DNA of 64,000 nucleotides, from NCBI RefSeq assembly GCF_025685685.1, contig NZ_JAGSYH010000007.1:62001-126000 (forward strand), written 5' to 3'. Each line of letters starts with the position of its first letter. Position 1 is the first letter of the stretch. The position numbers and the translations under genes were made by a program. The stretch comes from Acidicapsa dinghuensis (GTDB lineage: Bacteria; Acidobacteriota; Terriglobia; Terriglobales; Acidobacteriaceae). Under the pieces are notes generated by a model. It was not told the origin of the DNA. It made no database searches and saw nothing but the letters and a program-made list of their open reading frames with translations. This document shows, one piece after another, positions 1 through 9,005 of the stretch.

Positions 1-378
1 AAGCGCCTGGCGATCGCCAACCCCGACCGCGCGCCTTACGGACGTGCCGCCATCGCTACCCTCACCAGCCTGCATCTGCTCGACGCACTGCGCCCTAAAT
101 TTGCTACAGCCGAAAACATCGCCCAGACCGCGCAGTTTGCAGAATCCGGTAATGCCGACGCTGGCCTCATCTCCATGACCTCCGCCCGCATCGCTCACCT
201 TTCCTCGATCGGCAGCTTCTGGGTCGTCCCGTCTAATCTCTATCCACCTATCGAACAGGGCGCGGCTATCGTCACTAAATCGACCCAGCAAGCCAATGCG
301 CGCCGCTTCCTGGAATTCCTTCTTTCGCCGCCCATTCAGCAGGAGCTTGCCAAAAGCGGCCTAACACCAGTGAACTAA
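1..378 (+). CDS. modA: Molybdate ABC transporter substrate-binding protein, C-terminal part
   Basis: The reading frame is open from the first base and ends at a TAA, giving the last 125 residues; the start lies outside the window. It would bind molybdate (or tungstate) in the periplasm and hand it to ModB/ModC. The sequence shows the family's hinge-region motif IANPDRAPYGRAA near the left edge, and a final helix with RRFLEFLLSPPIQQEL that is typical of ModA C-termini. It is followed after 14 bases by modB and then modC, the normal modABC order, which is the strongest support. Substrate choice between molybdate and tungstate cannot be read from this fragment. Confidence 0.88.
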   Translation, partial: KRLAIANPDRAPYGRAAIATLTSLHLLDALRPKFATAENIAQTAQFAESGNADAGLISMTSARIAHLSSIGSFWVVPSNLYPPIEQGAAIVTKSTQQANARRFLEFLLSPPIQQELAKSGLTPVN

Positions 379-392
379 AGCCAGCACTTCTC

Positions 393-1088
393 ATGGACTG
401 GCAAGCCTTTTTCCTCACCCTCAAGCTCGCTTCACTCACCACCGCGATCCTGCTTCTGATCGCGATTCCCCTTGCTGCGTGGATTACGCTCAGCCGTTCC
501 CGTTGGCGTGTCCTGATTGAATCCATCTCCGGTCTGCCGCTCGTTCTGCCGCCCACGGTCCTCGGTTTCTACCTTCTTGTCTTGCTCGGGCCACGTACAG
601 CATTCGGACGTTTCTTCGTCGTTCTCCTCGGCCATCCACTAGCTTTCTCCTTCGCCGGACTCGTCGTAGGCTCAGTCATCTACAGCTTCCCGTTCGCGCT
701 TCAACCCATCGTCGCCGGATTCTCAGCTATCGATCCGGGATTCACCGATGCAGCGCGTCTTCTCGGCGCAAACCCGATTCGCTTGATCCGCACGATCTGG
801 ATACCCCTCGCAGGCCGCTCCATCCTCACCGCGGCCGTTCTGAGCTTCCTCCACACGCTCGGCGAATTCGGCGTCGTCCTCATGCTGGGCGGCGACATTC
901 CCGGAGCCACCCGCACGCTATCCATCGCTCTCTTCAATCAGGTCGAGGGCTTCGACTACGCCGCAGCAAATCGCACCGCCGCGGTACTCGTCCTCTTCTG
1001 CGTCCTTGCCCTCGTTGCCGTCTATGCGCGCCCTCATCTTTTCGGCTCCGGCACGGCATCGCGCGAAAGCGAGGACAGCCGTGCTTGA
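393..1088 (+). CDS. modB: Molybdate ABC transporter permease ModB
   Basis: A 231-residue inner-membrane permease with about five hydrophobic segments, the normal size for ModB. The EAA loop that docks the ATPase is visible as DAARLLGANPIRLIRTIWIP. Near the C-terminus LGEFGVVLMLGGDIPG, followed by TLSIALFNQVE, is characteristic of molybdate and sulfate permeases. It lies 14 bases after modA, and its stop overlaps the start of modC by 8 bases, so the three are almost certainly co-transcribed and translationally coupled. No ModE-type operator can be judged because the operon promoter is outside the window. Confidence 0.93.
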   Translation: MDWQAFFLTLKLASLTTAILLLIAIPLAAWITLSRSRWRVLIESISGLPLVLPPTVLGFYLLVLLGPRTAFGRFFVVLLGHPLAFSFAGLVVGSVIYSFPFALQPIVAGFSAIDPGFTDAARLLGANPIRLIRTIWIPLAGRSILTAAVLSFLHTLGEFGVVLMLGGDIPGATRTLSIALFNQVEGFDYAAANRTAAVLVLFCVLALVAVYARPHLFGSGTASRESEDSRA

Positions 1089-1794
1089 GCTCGACATCAA
1101 AGCGCATCGCGGCCAGTTCGCACTTGCAGCAAGCTGCCGTCTCGTCTCTCCATGGACCGTTCTCTTCGGTCCGTCTGGAGCTGGCAAGAGCACAATCCTG
1201 CGTCTCATCGCCGGCCTCGACCACCCAGATCAGGCACGTATCGTACTTGACGATCAGCTACTCACAGATACCGCATCAAATCGCCACATCAAGCCCGGCC
1301 CATCGCGCTGCGGTCTAGTCACACAACGCCCCGCACTCTTCCCGCATATCTCTGTCGCTGAGAATATTGGTTACGGCATCACGAATCTCACAAGCACCGA
1401 GTGCAGTCAACGCATCGAATCTACACTTGCGCTTGTCGGAGCCAATGATCTGAGTCACCGCCCAGTCCACGCGCTCTCAGGCGGTGAATCTCAGCGTATA
1501 GCTTTGGCGCGCGCATTGGCCCCACAGCCGCGTTTGCTCTTACTCGATGAGCCACTCTCCGCCGTTGGCAGTGATGCCCGCGATGCCATCCTCTCCCGCC
1601 TGCGCACATGGCTCGCCGAGCACAAGATCCAAACCATCCTCGTCACGCATGATGTCATTGACGCACTCACCACCGATGCCGAAGTCGCGCTCATGCAGGA
1701 AGGCCGCATCACTGCACTCGGTCCCGCAGCCGATGTGCTCGCCGCTGAGCGCAACCGTCTTCTCTCACGCCTGCAAATGAGTCAGTCGAACTAA
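1081..1794 (+). CDS. modC: Molybdate ABC transporter ATP-binding protein, short form lacking the MOP domain
   Basis: The likely start is the GTG at 1081, inside the end of modB, giving 237 residues that begin VLELDIKAHRG. An upstream in-frame ATG at 1006 would add 25 unrelated residues. The ATPase motifs are complete: Walker A GPSGAGKST at residues 30-38, signature LSGGESQR, Walker B LLLLDEP and the switch histidine in LVTHD. ModC proteins usually run to about 350 residues because a C-terminal TOBE/MOP domain binds molybdate and feeds back on transport. Here the protein stops right after the ATPase domain, so that regulatory domain is missing. Function as the ModABC motor is well supported by context. 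Confidence 0.9.
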   Translation: MLELDIKAHRGQFALAASCRLVSPWTVLFGPSGAGKSTILRLIAGLDHPDQARIVLDDQLLTDTASNRHIKPGPSRCGLVTQRPALFPHISVAENIGYGITNLTSTECSQRIESTLALVGANDLSHRPVHALSGGESQRIALARALAPQPRLLLLDEPLSAVGSDARDAILSRLRTWLAEHKIQTILVTHDVIDALTTDAEVALMQEGRITALGPAADVLAAERNRLLSRLQMSQSN

Positions 1795-1795
1795 C

Positions 1796-2839
1796 TTAGA
1801 AGCCCACCAGAATCGGCTCCATCTCGAGCACAATCCCAAAGTGCGCCTTCACTCCGGCCACCAGCACATCGCGAAGCTCCAGCACATCCGTCGCGGTGGC
1901 TCCGCCGCGATTCACAAGCGCCAGCGTATGCTTGGTCGAAATCGTCACCCGCGCCGACTCACTCAGCGAGAACCCCTTTGCAAAACCAGCATGCTCAATC
2001 AGCCACGCTGCAGGCAGCTTCACCTGTCCCTCGCCTGCCGGATAACGCGTCGCCCCCACACCAAGCTTTTGCGTAAGATCGGCAAAATACTCCTTTGAAA
2101 TCACTGGGTTCTTGAAGAAACTGCCAGCACTCCGGCAATCCGGATCACCCTCCACCAGCAACATCCCTTTCGACTGTCGAATCTCACGCACCTTCGCTGC
2201 AACCTCCGCGAGGCTCGGCTCGGCATCCGCAGCAAACGCTTTACGCACGTCGGCATATTTCAAGCTTGGCCTCCCACCACGCTTCAGCCTGTAGTCCACG
2301 CGGGTCACCAGGAACTGCCCCTTCGCCGTTGTGTTGAACAGGCTGCTGCGATACGCAAACCGGCAGTCCGCGTTCGTCATCTCTATACCGCGCATCGTTT
2401 CGAGATCGAGCACGCGCACCCGCTCAATCGTCTCGGCAACCTCTTGCCCATAAGCGCCGACGTTCTGTACCGGCGTTCCACCCACAGTTCCCGGAATCCC
2501 AGCAAGACACTCAATCCCGGCACAGCCATCGCTCACCGTACGTTGCACAAACCCGTTCCAGTTCTCTCCCGCCGCGACACGATAGATGCGTTCCTCTCCT
2601 TGATCTGCCGACGCAACGCCCTTCAAAGCAATATGCAGCACCATCCCCGCAAAACCTGCATCTGAAACCAGCAGATTGCTCCCGCCGCCGAGCACAAATA
2701 CCGGCATACTGCGGTCTCGCGCCCACATTACCGCGTCACAGATCGTGTCTTCATCTTCAGCTTCCACAAACCACCGCGCCGGACCACCGATCCCGAAGGT
2801 TGTGTAAGGCGCTAGCGCTACGTTCTCCCGCATCTCCAT
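1796..2839 (-). CDS. murB: UDP-N-acetylenolpyruvoylglucosamine reductase MurB
   Basis: A 347-residue cytoplasmic FAD enzyme that reduces UDP-GlcNAc-enolpyruvate to UDP-MurNAc with NADPH, the second committed step of peptidoglycan synthesis. The N-terminal TTFGIGGPARWFVE and VLGGGSNLLV are the FAD/pyrophosphate-binding segments. RSAGSFFKNP carries the catalytic serine and LEMEPILVGF the C-terminal catalytic glutamate. The insert with YRSSLFN and the length match the E. coli-like type I MurB rather than the shorter Gram-positive type. It converges on modC with one base between the stop codons. A lone copy outside a division-cell-wall cluster is not unusual. Confidence 0.96.
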   Translation of the reverse strand: MEMRENVALAPYTTFGIGGPARWFVEAEDEDTICDAVMWARDRSMPVFVLGGGSNLLVSDAGFAGMVLHIALKGVASADQGEERIYRVAAGENWNGFVQRTVSDGCAGIECLAGIPGTVGGTPVQNVGAYGQEVAETIERVRVLDLETMRGIEMTNADCRFAYRSSLFNTTAKGQFLVTRVDYRLKRGGRPSLKYADVRKAFAADAEPSLAEVAAKVREIRQSKGMLLVEGDPDCRSAGSFFKNPVISKEYFADLTQKLGVGATRYPAGEGQVKLPAAWLIEHAGFAKGFSLSESARVTISTKHTLALVNRGGATATDVLELRDVLVAGVKAHFGIVLEMEPILVGF

Positions 2840-2918
2840 CCCCGTAAGGCTACATCACCGGACACCCTCAACATGGGTAACCATGCCGCTTTCATCCACC
2901 CGTGTTACCATCCGCGCT

Positions 2919-3884
2919 ATGAGCATCCTGAATCGCCGCGAATTCCTCGCTTCCAGTGCTCTGACCGCAGGCGCTCTCGCCACCGGCACAGCTTTTGCCG
3001 AACAGTCCGCTCTTGCCACACCCCCAGGTTCATTCAATTTCATCTTCCTCACCGACACCCACATCGAGCCCGAACTCGACGCAGCACACGGCTGCTCCAT
3101 GGCTTTCCGCAAAGCCGCCGCTATACCAGCCGACTTCGCCATCCAGGGTGGCGACCACGTCTTTGACGCGCTCGCCGTCGACCGCAAACGCGCCGACAGC
3201 CTCTTTGATCTCTACCACCACACCGAGCAGGCACTCGATCTCAAGGTCCATCACGCCATCGGCAATCACGACCACTTCGGCATCTTTGAAAAGAGCGGAG
3301 TCGCCCTCGGCAGCGATGGCTACGGCAAGCAGATGTTCATCGAGCGCGTCGGACCCACTTACTACTCCTTCGATCACAAGGGCTATCACTTCGTCGTGCT
3401 CGACTCAATCCAGCCCACACCCGACCGTTCCTGGGACGCCCGCATCGACGACACGCAGCTCGCATGGCTCAAGGAAGATCTCGGCAACGTCATCCACGGA
3501 ACCCCGGTCATCGTTACCACCCACGTTCCGCTCATCACCGCAGCAGGACAATATGCTGCCCCGGAAGCGCACTCAGGCTCTGGCGTCACCACGGCTTCCA
3601 CAGTCGTCCATCCACAACTCTCCGTAGTCAATTCATGGCAGGTGCTGCCGCTGCTCGAACAGCACAACACCCTTGCAGTCCTCCAGGGCCACACCCACAT
3701 CAACGAGACCATCCGCTTTCGCGGCATTCAGTACATCACCAGCGGAGCCGTATGCGGCAACTGGTGGCATGGCACCCGCTGGGGTATCCCCGAAGGCTTC
3801 ACCGTAGTAAGCCTCCGCGACGGCAAAATTGACTTCCGCTACGAAACCTATGGCTTCAAGACCGTTGATCCGCAAAACACCTGA
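2919..3884 (+). CDS. Tat-exported calcineurin-like metallophosphoesterase
   Basis: A 321-residue protein of the calcineurin-like phosphoesterase family. I chose the ATG at 2919 because it starts a clean twin-arginine signal peptide (NRREFLASSALTAGALATG, cleavage near AFA); the in-frame ATG at 2883 adds 12 residues with no role. The metal-binding motifs come in order: FLTDTHIEP (D-x-H), QGGDHVFD, AIGNHDHFG, VTTHVPL and LQGHTHINE. The family hydrolyses phosphomono- or phosphodiesters using two metal ions. Tat export implies that the metal centre is loaded in the cytoplasm before the folded enzyme crosses to the periplasm. The substrate is unknown and neighbours give no hint. Confidence 0.9.
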   Translation: MSILNRREFLASSALTAGALATGTAFAEQSALATPPGSFNFIFLTDTHIEPELDAAHGCSMAFRKAAAIPADFAIQGGDHVFDALAVDRKRADSLFDLYHHTEQALDLKVHHAIGNHDHFGIFEKSGVALGSDGYGKQMFIERVGPTYYSFDHKGYHFVVLDSIQPTPDRSWDARIDDTQLAWLKEDLGNVIHGTPVIVTTHVPLITAAGQYAAPEAHSGSGVTTASTVVHPQLSVVNSWQVLPLLEQHNTLAVLQGHTHINETIRFRGIQYITSGAVCGNWWHGTRWGIPEGFTVVSLRDGKIDFRYETYGFKTVDPQNT

Positions 3885-3974
3885 TTCACCTCGGTACTTC
3901 GGTATGGACAACAAAGCGGCCAAACCGCGCATCCGTTACAATTGAGTCAACAGGCATTGATTGCCGGAGGTTCC

Positions 3975-4400
3975 ATGTATCCAGAAATTATGGTCATTCC
4001 CATGCGCGAAGAACTGACCCGCGCAGGCATCCAGGAAGCACGTACCGCGGAAGATGTTGACGCCGCCCTCGCCAAGTCAGGCACAACCATGCTTGTCGTC
4101 AATTCCATCTGCGGATGCGCCGCCGGAAAAATGCGTCCCGGCGTCCGCATGGCGCTGACCCACTCTACGCTTCCCGACCAGAGCGTCACCGTATTTGCCG
4201 GCCAGGACCGTGAAGCCACCGAGCGCGCCCGCTCTTACTTTGAAGGCCAGCCGCCCACATCACCGGCCATCGCCATCCTGCGTGACGGTAAGCTTGTCTA
4301 CCTGATGCAGCGCTACATCATCGAATCCAGCACTGCTCCGCAGATCGCCAGCGAACTCGTCCGTGCCTTCGACGAGCTTTGCACCAAGGCCACCGCGTAA
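3975..4400 (+). CDS. BrxA/BrxB-family bacilliredoxin (DUF1094)
   Basis: A 141-residue thioredoxin-fold protein. The start at 3975 is preceded by a good ribosome site (CCGGAGG, 4 bases upstream); an in-frame TTG at 3942 would add 11 residues without one. NSICGCAAGKMRPG carries the CGC active-site motif of YphP/BrxA proteins, which in Firmicutes remove bacillithiol from oxidised proteins. Acidobacteria carry homologues, and whether this host makes bacillithiol cannot be seen here. The N-terminal MYPEIMVIPMREELTRAGI matches the family closely. It stands alone and is followed by a strong hairpin terminator at 4467. Confidence 0.9.
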   Translation: MYPEIMVIPMREELTRAGIQEARTAEDVDAALAKSGTTMLVVNSICGCAAGKMRPGVRMALTHSTLPDQSVTVFAGQDREATERARSYFEGQPPTSPAIAILRDGKLVYLMQRYIIESSTAPQIASELVRAFDELCTKATA

Positions 4401-4466
4401 AAATTTTCGTTAAGCAGCTTCGCGGATTCGCCCAACTCAAAAGGATTCGCGCAACTCAAAATAAGA

Positions 4467-4493
4467 AAGGCTCCCGGCATCGGGAGCCTTTTC
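4467..4493. terminator. Bidirectional rho-independent terminator
   Basis: A 10-base perfect stem AAGGCTCCCG/CGGGAGCCTT with loop GCAT is flanked by T-rich sequence on the plus side (TTTTCT across the stem end). On the minus strand it is followed by TTTCTTATTTT. It lies between the convergent bacilliredoxin and permease genes and can end transcription from both sides. Confidence 0.85.
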
Positions 4494-4516
4494 TATTCCC
4501 CAACAGATCGGCTTTC

Positions 4517-6049
4517 TCAGTCCCCTTCCGCAGCCGCAGCAAGCTTCTGCACCCTGCTGTGCTTGAGCGAATACGTGAAGTAGATCACCAGGCCAATCAC
4601 CAGCCAGATGATCATAACGGCCCATGTAAACAGCATCAGCCGGGTCATGAGGTATGCCGCCGACAGAATGCCAAGAATCGGCACCAGAGGCACCAATGGA
4701 GTCTTGAAAGGTCGTTCCATATTTGGATGCCGTACGCGCAAGATCCAGACACCTGCACAGACGATCGTGAACGCCAGCAACGTGCCAATGTTCACCAGTT
4801 CCGACAGCACATCGATGTTAAAGAACGCAGGCATAACCGCTGCAAACGCACCAAATACGATCGTCGTGATCCACGGTGTACGGAACTTCGGATGCACAGC
4901 CGATGCCCATTTCGGCAGCAGCCCATCCTTCGACATCGAATAGAACACGCGTGTCTGGCCGAGCAGCATCACCAGCATCACAGTAGCCAGACCGAAAACA
5001 GCACCCACCTTCACCAGCAGCGATCCCCAACCTACGCCGGTCGCATCAATCGCCAGCGCCACAGGAGCCGAAACATTCAGCGTCTTGTAGCTCACAAGTC
5101 CCGTCAGCACCAGCGACACGAGAATGTAGAGGATCGTGCAAACGACCAGCGATCCAAGAATGCCGATCGGCATATCGCGCTTCGGATTCTTCGCTTCCTG
5201 CGCTGCCGTCGATACAGCATCGAAGCCGATATAAGCAAAGAAGATAGAAGCAGCAGCCGTCGGAATACCACCCCACCCGAAGTTGCCGTGCCCATCCGCA
5301 GGCGGCACAAACGGCGTCCAGTTGGTCTTGGCAATTTCAGGATGCTTGAAGAGAAACCATCCGCCGACAAGCAAAAAGACGCCGACAATCGCCACCTTGA
5401 TGATGACCACAGCGGAGTTGAAGTTGGCCGATTCCTTAATGCCGATCACAAGGATCGTCGTAATCACCAACACAATTAAGAATGCAATCAGATTTACCAC
5501 GCCCGTCACATGCGGCAGTCCGACATCGCTCACTCCCGGCGGCAGCGACATCAACTGAATCCATTGGTCGTGATAGAAAACCAGCGGTGTGCCAGTGGTA
5601 GCGGTGATTTGCGGCGGCAAATAGATATGGAATTGTTGGAGAAGGCTATTGAAATAACCGGCCCATCCCGAGGCCACCGTAGCCGCGCCGAACGCATACT
5701 CCAGGCACAGATCCCAGCCGATGATCCACGCCACCAGCTCGCCCAGCGTCGCATAGCCATAGGTGTAAGCCGAGCCGGCAATCGGAATAATCGATGCGAA
5801 CTCCGCATAGCAAAGCCCTGCGAACGCACACGTAAACCCCGCCAGTACAAAGCTCAACGCCACCGCCGGACCCGCGCGGAGTGCCGCTGCCTGGCCAGTC
5901 AGTGTAAAAATACCCGCGCCGATGACCGCGCCGATACCAAGCGTAATCAGGTTAAGCGCACCCAGCGAACGTTTGAGCGAGTGCTCGCCTTCCTCAGACG
6001 CCTCTTCTGAGAGCATCGACAACGGTTTAATTCGCAACAATCGGGACAT
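4517..6049 (-). CDS. APC-family amino-acid permease (cationic amino-acid transporter-like)
   Basis: A 510-residue integral membrane protein with about 12 hydrophobic segments and the APC signature near the N-terminus (LGIGAVIGAGIFTLTG, followed by an AGPAVALSFVLAG segment). The length, the DAVSTAAQEAKNPKRDMPIGI loop and the C-terminal pair of helices resemble the YfnA/CAT branch, which takes up cationic or branched amino acids by proton symport. Substrate is an inference from the family only. An AGGAAG ribosome site precedes the ATG. It starts 28 bases after the stop of a second APC permease on the same strand, so the two are probably one transcript ending at the terminator at 4467. Confidence 0.9.
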   Translation of the reverse strand: MSRLLRIKPLSMLSEEASEEGEHSLKRSLGALNLITLGIGAVIGAGIFTLTGQAAALRAGPAVALSFVLAGFTCAFAGLCYAEFASIIPIAGSAYTYGYATLGELVAWIIGWDLCLEYAFGAATVASGWAGYFNSLLQQFHIYLPPQITATTGTPLVFYHDQWIQLMSLPPGVSDVGLPHVTGVVNLIAFLIVLVITTILVIGIKESANFNSAVVIIKVAIVGVFLLVGGWFLFKHPEIAKTNWTPFVPPADGHGNFGWGGIPTAAASIFFAYIGFDAVSTAAQEAKNPKRDMPIGILGSLVVCTILYILVSLVLTGLVSYKTLNVSAPVALAIDATGVGWGSLLVKVGAVFGLATVMLVMLLGQTRVFYSMSKDGLLPKWASAVHPKFRTPWITTIVFGAFAAVMPAFFNIDVLSELVNIGTLLAFTIVCAGVWILRVRHPNMERPFKTPLVPLVPILGILSAAYLMTRLMLFTWAVMIIWLVIGLVIYFTYSLKHSRVQKLAAAAEGD

Positions 6050-6077
6050 GTACGAGGGCCTTCCTCTTCAAAAAATT

Positions 6078-7643
6078 TCAGCTTGCTGCTTGCGTTTTGC
6101 CGCTGCGCGACCAATAGAGATACACCGGTATGCCCAACAGGACAAGAATCAACCCCGGCCATGTGTATTGCGGCTTGTAGCGAAATAATACGATACAGAT
6201 CCATGCTGCCGTCACGATATACAGGGCAGGCAGCACCGGATATCCAAGCGCCTTGTATGGCCTCGGTTCATCCGGCCTCTTCGCACGCAGCACGAACAAC
6301 CCCACAATCGTAAGAATGTAAAAGATCAGCTCCGCCGAAATAATGTAGTCCAGCAGTTGTCCGTACGACCCTGAAATACAAAGCAATGCCGCCCACACCG
6401 CTTGAATAATCAGCCCCGCAGCCGGCGTATTGTATTTTGGATGCAGTTTGCCCACGGACTTGAAGAACAGCCCATCGTGGCTCATCGCGTAATACACGCG
6501 CGCCCCCGCCAGGCTCAGTCCGTTTGCGCAACCAAACGTCGAAACCAGAATCGCGCCAGCCATCAGAAATGCGCCAGCCGACCCAAATATCTGCTGCAGC
6601 GCAGCCGTGCCCACGCGATCTTCAGACGCATACTGCACGCCACGCGCGAGCACCGTTGTTCCATGCGGATCGCCATGTAGCGGAAGCACCAGAATGTAAG
6701 CAGCCGAAGCCAGAATGTAGACCGTAATCACAAACCCTGTGCCAAGAATCAGCGACAGCGGAATGTTCCGCTTCGGATTCTTCACCTCACCGGCCGTATA
6801 TGTGATGTTGTTCCACGCATCCGCTGAAAACAGCGACCCCACCTGAACCACTGCCAGAATCACCAGCAGATTCACCCAAACCGTCGGCCCGCCAACACCC
6901 ACTTGTACCGGGTGCTGCGTCGACCAACCCGCGTTATGCCAGAAGGCGTGCCAGCCCGCCCCGAAGTTCGCCTCCCATGCGATCTTATTGAAGCCCACGG
7001 TAAAGCCCAGAACCACCAGCGCCGCCAGCGACAATCCCTTCGCCGAGGTAAAAATGTTCTGGATCAGCGCTCCCACCTTCATGCCGAAGATGTTCAGAAA
7101 CGCCAACAAAAAGACAACGCAGATGCCGACAAGATTCGCCGTGCTGACGCCGATGTCCATATTGCCCAGCACCATCGGCCCCACCTGAACCGCTGGTACA
7201 TGCGCAATATGCCAAAGCCAGTGCGTTGAAGAGATCGACGGAAAGAACACACCAAGAAACTTGCCAAACGCAACAGCAACCGCCGCAATCGTTCCCGTCT
7301 GAATCACCAGAAACAGTGTCCATCCAAACAGAAATCCCCACAGCGGCCCAAGCGATTCACGCAGATACACATACTGTCCGCCTGCCTTGGGCATCATGGC
7401 AGCGAGCTCGCCATAGCTCAGCGCGCCGATCATCGTCAGTACAGCCGTCACGACCCACGCACCCAGAAACAACGCAGGTGAATCCGTCGTGCGCCCGATA
7501 TCGGCGTCAACCAGGAAAATGCCCGAGCCGATCATCGATCCAGCCACGATTGCGGTCGAGCTGAACAGGCCGAGCGTAGGCACCAGTTGCGGCTTCGTTT
7601 GCGTTGGCGCTTCCTGTTCTGGAGAAGTAGTCGGGATGGTCAC
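6078..7643 (-). CDS. APC-family amino-acid permease (LAT-like)
   Basis: A 521-residue membrane protein with about 12 hydrophobic segments and a GTG start. The N-terminal segment reads STAIVAGSMIGSGIFLVDADIG, the APC glycine-rich helix 1, and LFSADAWNNITYTAGEVKNP is the loop before helix 7 typical of LAT-type and Solibacter-type permeases. It differs clearly from the permease downstream, so this is not a recent duplication. Likely role is amino-acid uptake or exchange at the inner membrane; the substrate is unknown. It is 52 bases downstream of a ThiE-family gene on the same strand and may share its transcript. Confidence 0.9.
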   Translation of the reverse strand: MTIPTTSPEQEAPTQTKPQLVPTLGLFSSTAIVAGSMIGSGIFLVDADIGRTTDSPALFLGAWVVTAVLTMIGALSYGELAAMMPKAGGQYVYLRESLGPLWGFLFGWTLFLVIQTGTIAAVAVAFGKFLGVFFPSISSTHWLWHIAHVPAVQVGPMVLGNMDIGVSTANLVGICVVFLLAFLNIFGMKVGALIQNIFTSAKGLSLAALVVLGFTVGFNKIAWEANFGAGWHAFWHNAGWSTQHPVQVGVGGPTVWVNLLVILAVVQVGSLFSADAWNNITYTAGEVKNPKRNIPLSLILGTGFVITVYILASAAYILVLPLHGDPHGTTVLARGVQYASEDRVGTAALQQIFGSAGAFLMAGAILVSTFGCANGLSLAGARVYYAMSHDGLFFKSVGKLHPKYNTPAAGLIIQAVWAALLCISGSYGQLLDYIISAELIFYILTIVGLFVLRAKRPDEPRPYKALGYPVLPALYIVTAAWICIVLFRYKPQYTWPGLILVLLGIPVYLYWSRSGKTQAAS

Positions 7644-7695
7644 TTTGATTGGTTTTACCCGAATTGAAACAAAAAGTCTTGTGCTTTCTTTCTAT

Positions 7696-8319
7696 CTATC
7701 CGAGTTGCTTCAGCCAACGCCGAAACTCTGTAGCAGGATCAACAGCACGAAAGATCGCAGCCGAAACTGCAACCGCATCCGCCCCCGCACTCAGAATATG
7801 CGGCGCTGTCTCCAGCGTAATTCCCGCTGCCGCTACCAGCACAACGTCCGGCCCGGCAGCCACGCGAAAACGTCTCACCCCTTCAATCCCAATCGGCTGT
7901 AGTGGCGTCTGCTTCGTCGTCGTCGGAAACACCGGTCCAAACGCCACGTAATCCGCGATCGTGCTCACACCCTCAGCACCGGCAGAAGTCCCAATCAACG
8001 CACCAGGTCCCATCAGCTTGCGCGCTACCTCCACCGGCAAATCACCCAAATCGACGTGCACGCCATTGAAACCAGCCGCCAGCGCCACGTCCACGCGATC
8101 ATCCATCACCAGCTTCGTATCGGGCATCGCTGCACGCAGCACGCGTGCGTCCGTATACACGTCCGCATCGCTTCCTGGCTTATTGCGATACTCCAGCAAC
8201 TCAACACCGGCATCCGCCAGCGCCTTTCCCAGCCGGTCCAGAAATACCTCTCGCTCCGGACCAGCCGGGATTGTCGATGAATCAAGAATGGGATACACCT
8301 TAGGCAAACGTAACCGCAT
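7696..8319 (-). CDS. Thiamine-phosphate synthase family protein (ThiE/TenI-like)
   Basis: A 207-residue TIM-barrel protein. The N-terminal VYPILDSS, the internal LVMDDRVDVALAAGFNGVHV and the phosphate-binding end AAAGITLETAPHILSAGADAVAVSAAIF follow the ThiE pattern; YVAFGPVFPTTTKQ matches the ThiE loop that holds the thiazole substrate. ThiE joins the pyrimidine and thiazole halves of thiamine, whereas its relative TenI only aromatises the thiazole. The loop TSAGAEGV replaces the common ThiE S/T-x-H-s-x-e-E segment, so TenI activity or altered specificity remains possible. I saw no TPP riboswitch upstream and no other thi gene nearby. Confidence 0.8.
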   Translation of the reverse strand: MRLRLPKVYPILDSSTIPAGPEREVFLDRLGKALADAGVELLEYRNKPGSDADVYTDARVLRAAMPDTKLVMDDRVDVALAAGFNGVHVDLGDLPVEVARKLMGPGALIGTSAGAEGVSTIADYVAFGPVFPTTTKQTPLQPIGIEGVRRFRVAAGPDVVLVAAAGITLETAPHILSAGADAVAVSAAIFRAVDPATEFRRWLKQLG

Positions 8320-8354
8320 GGAATCAGCTTACGTCGCCCCGCCCAAAGCCCGTC

Positions 8355-8849
8355 TCACATCTCATCTACGGATGGCCCATAGCAGCCTGGAATCGGCACG
8401 CCCAGCGTCCGCAGGTCACGTCCAAGCTGCGACCGATGATGAATCAGGTGATTCATCACCCACGTCCGGAAGACCTCATGCCGTGGCGAGTTGATCCATG
8501 TCTGATCGCCAGCCTTCATCGTCCATTGCCCATCCCATTTCGCGAGCTCAAGTCCTACGAGCAGAGCCCGTGTCTCCGCCGTCTCCTTGTCGAATCGCTC
8601 CAACAGTTCCGCCTTGCTGCCTGCCGTCCACGCTGGCGCGCCATCGTACTCGATTCCATCTTTCGACAGCGTTTCCCGTCCCCACTCACCCGGAATCTCC
8701 GCCACGTGCGAAGCCAATCTTCCCAGCGTCATCGACTTCGGATTCGCCTTCCAGCTAAGGTCCGCTCCTTCCGGAATCGCGTTCAGCATCTTCCGTGTCG
8801 TTGCAACCTCACGATCAAACTCCGCTACCAGTTCCTTCTGAAAATCCAT
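8355..8849 (-). CDS. DinB-family protein
   Basis: A 164-residue four-helix-bundle protein of the DinB/YfiT superfamily. The start at 8849 has a ribosome site GGAGGAG 7 bases upstream; the upstream in-frame ATG at 8885 would read through that site. The expected metal-ligand histidines are visible in GRLASHVAEIPGEW and in the C-terminal VMNHLIHHRSQLG. Members include thiol-dependent S-transferases and proteins of unknown function, some damage-inducible. The sequence does not say which reaction, if any, this one performs. It precedes the ThiE-family gene on the same strand by 35 bases. Confidence 0.85.
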   Translation of the reverse strand: MDFQKELVAEFDREVATTRKMLNAIPEGADLSWKANPKSMTLGRLASHVAEIPGEWGRETLSKDGIEYDGAPAWTAGSKAELLERFDKETAETRALLVGLELAKWDGQWTMKAGDQTWINSPRHEVFRTWVMNHLIHHRSQLGRDLRTLGVPIPGCYGPSVDEM

Positions 8850-9005
8850 AGCTTTCTCCTCCCGATTGTTCTGCGCAGCAAGCATACGTCAAGGGAGGAG
8901 CTTTTGGCGAATAAAAAGCGAATAAAATTCGCCGCAATCGATGACCAGCTCTGCTTAAGCTCTATGGGATGAGTTTTCAGATTTCTGGGGGAAGGGCTTC
9001 CGCCT

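Noticed and set aside
4379..5479. Long plus-strand open frame (366 codons) opposite the first permease
   Set aside because: Antisense to a clear membrane protein; Arg/His-rich, no family resemblance, no ribosome site.
8320..8360. TPP riboswitch upstream of the ThiE-family gene
   Set aside because: The gap to the DinB gene is only 35 bases, too short, and no thi-box consensus is visible.
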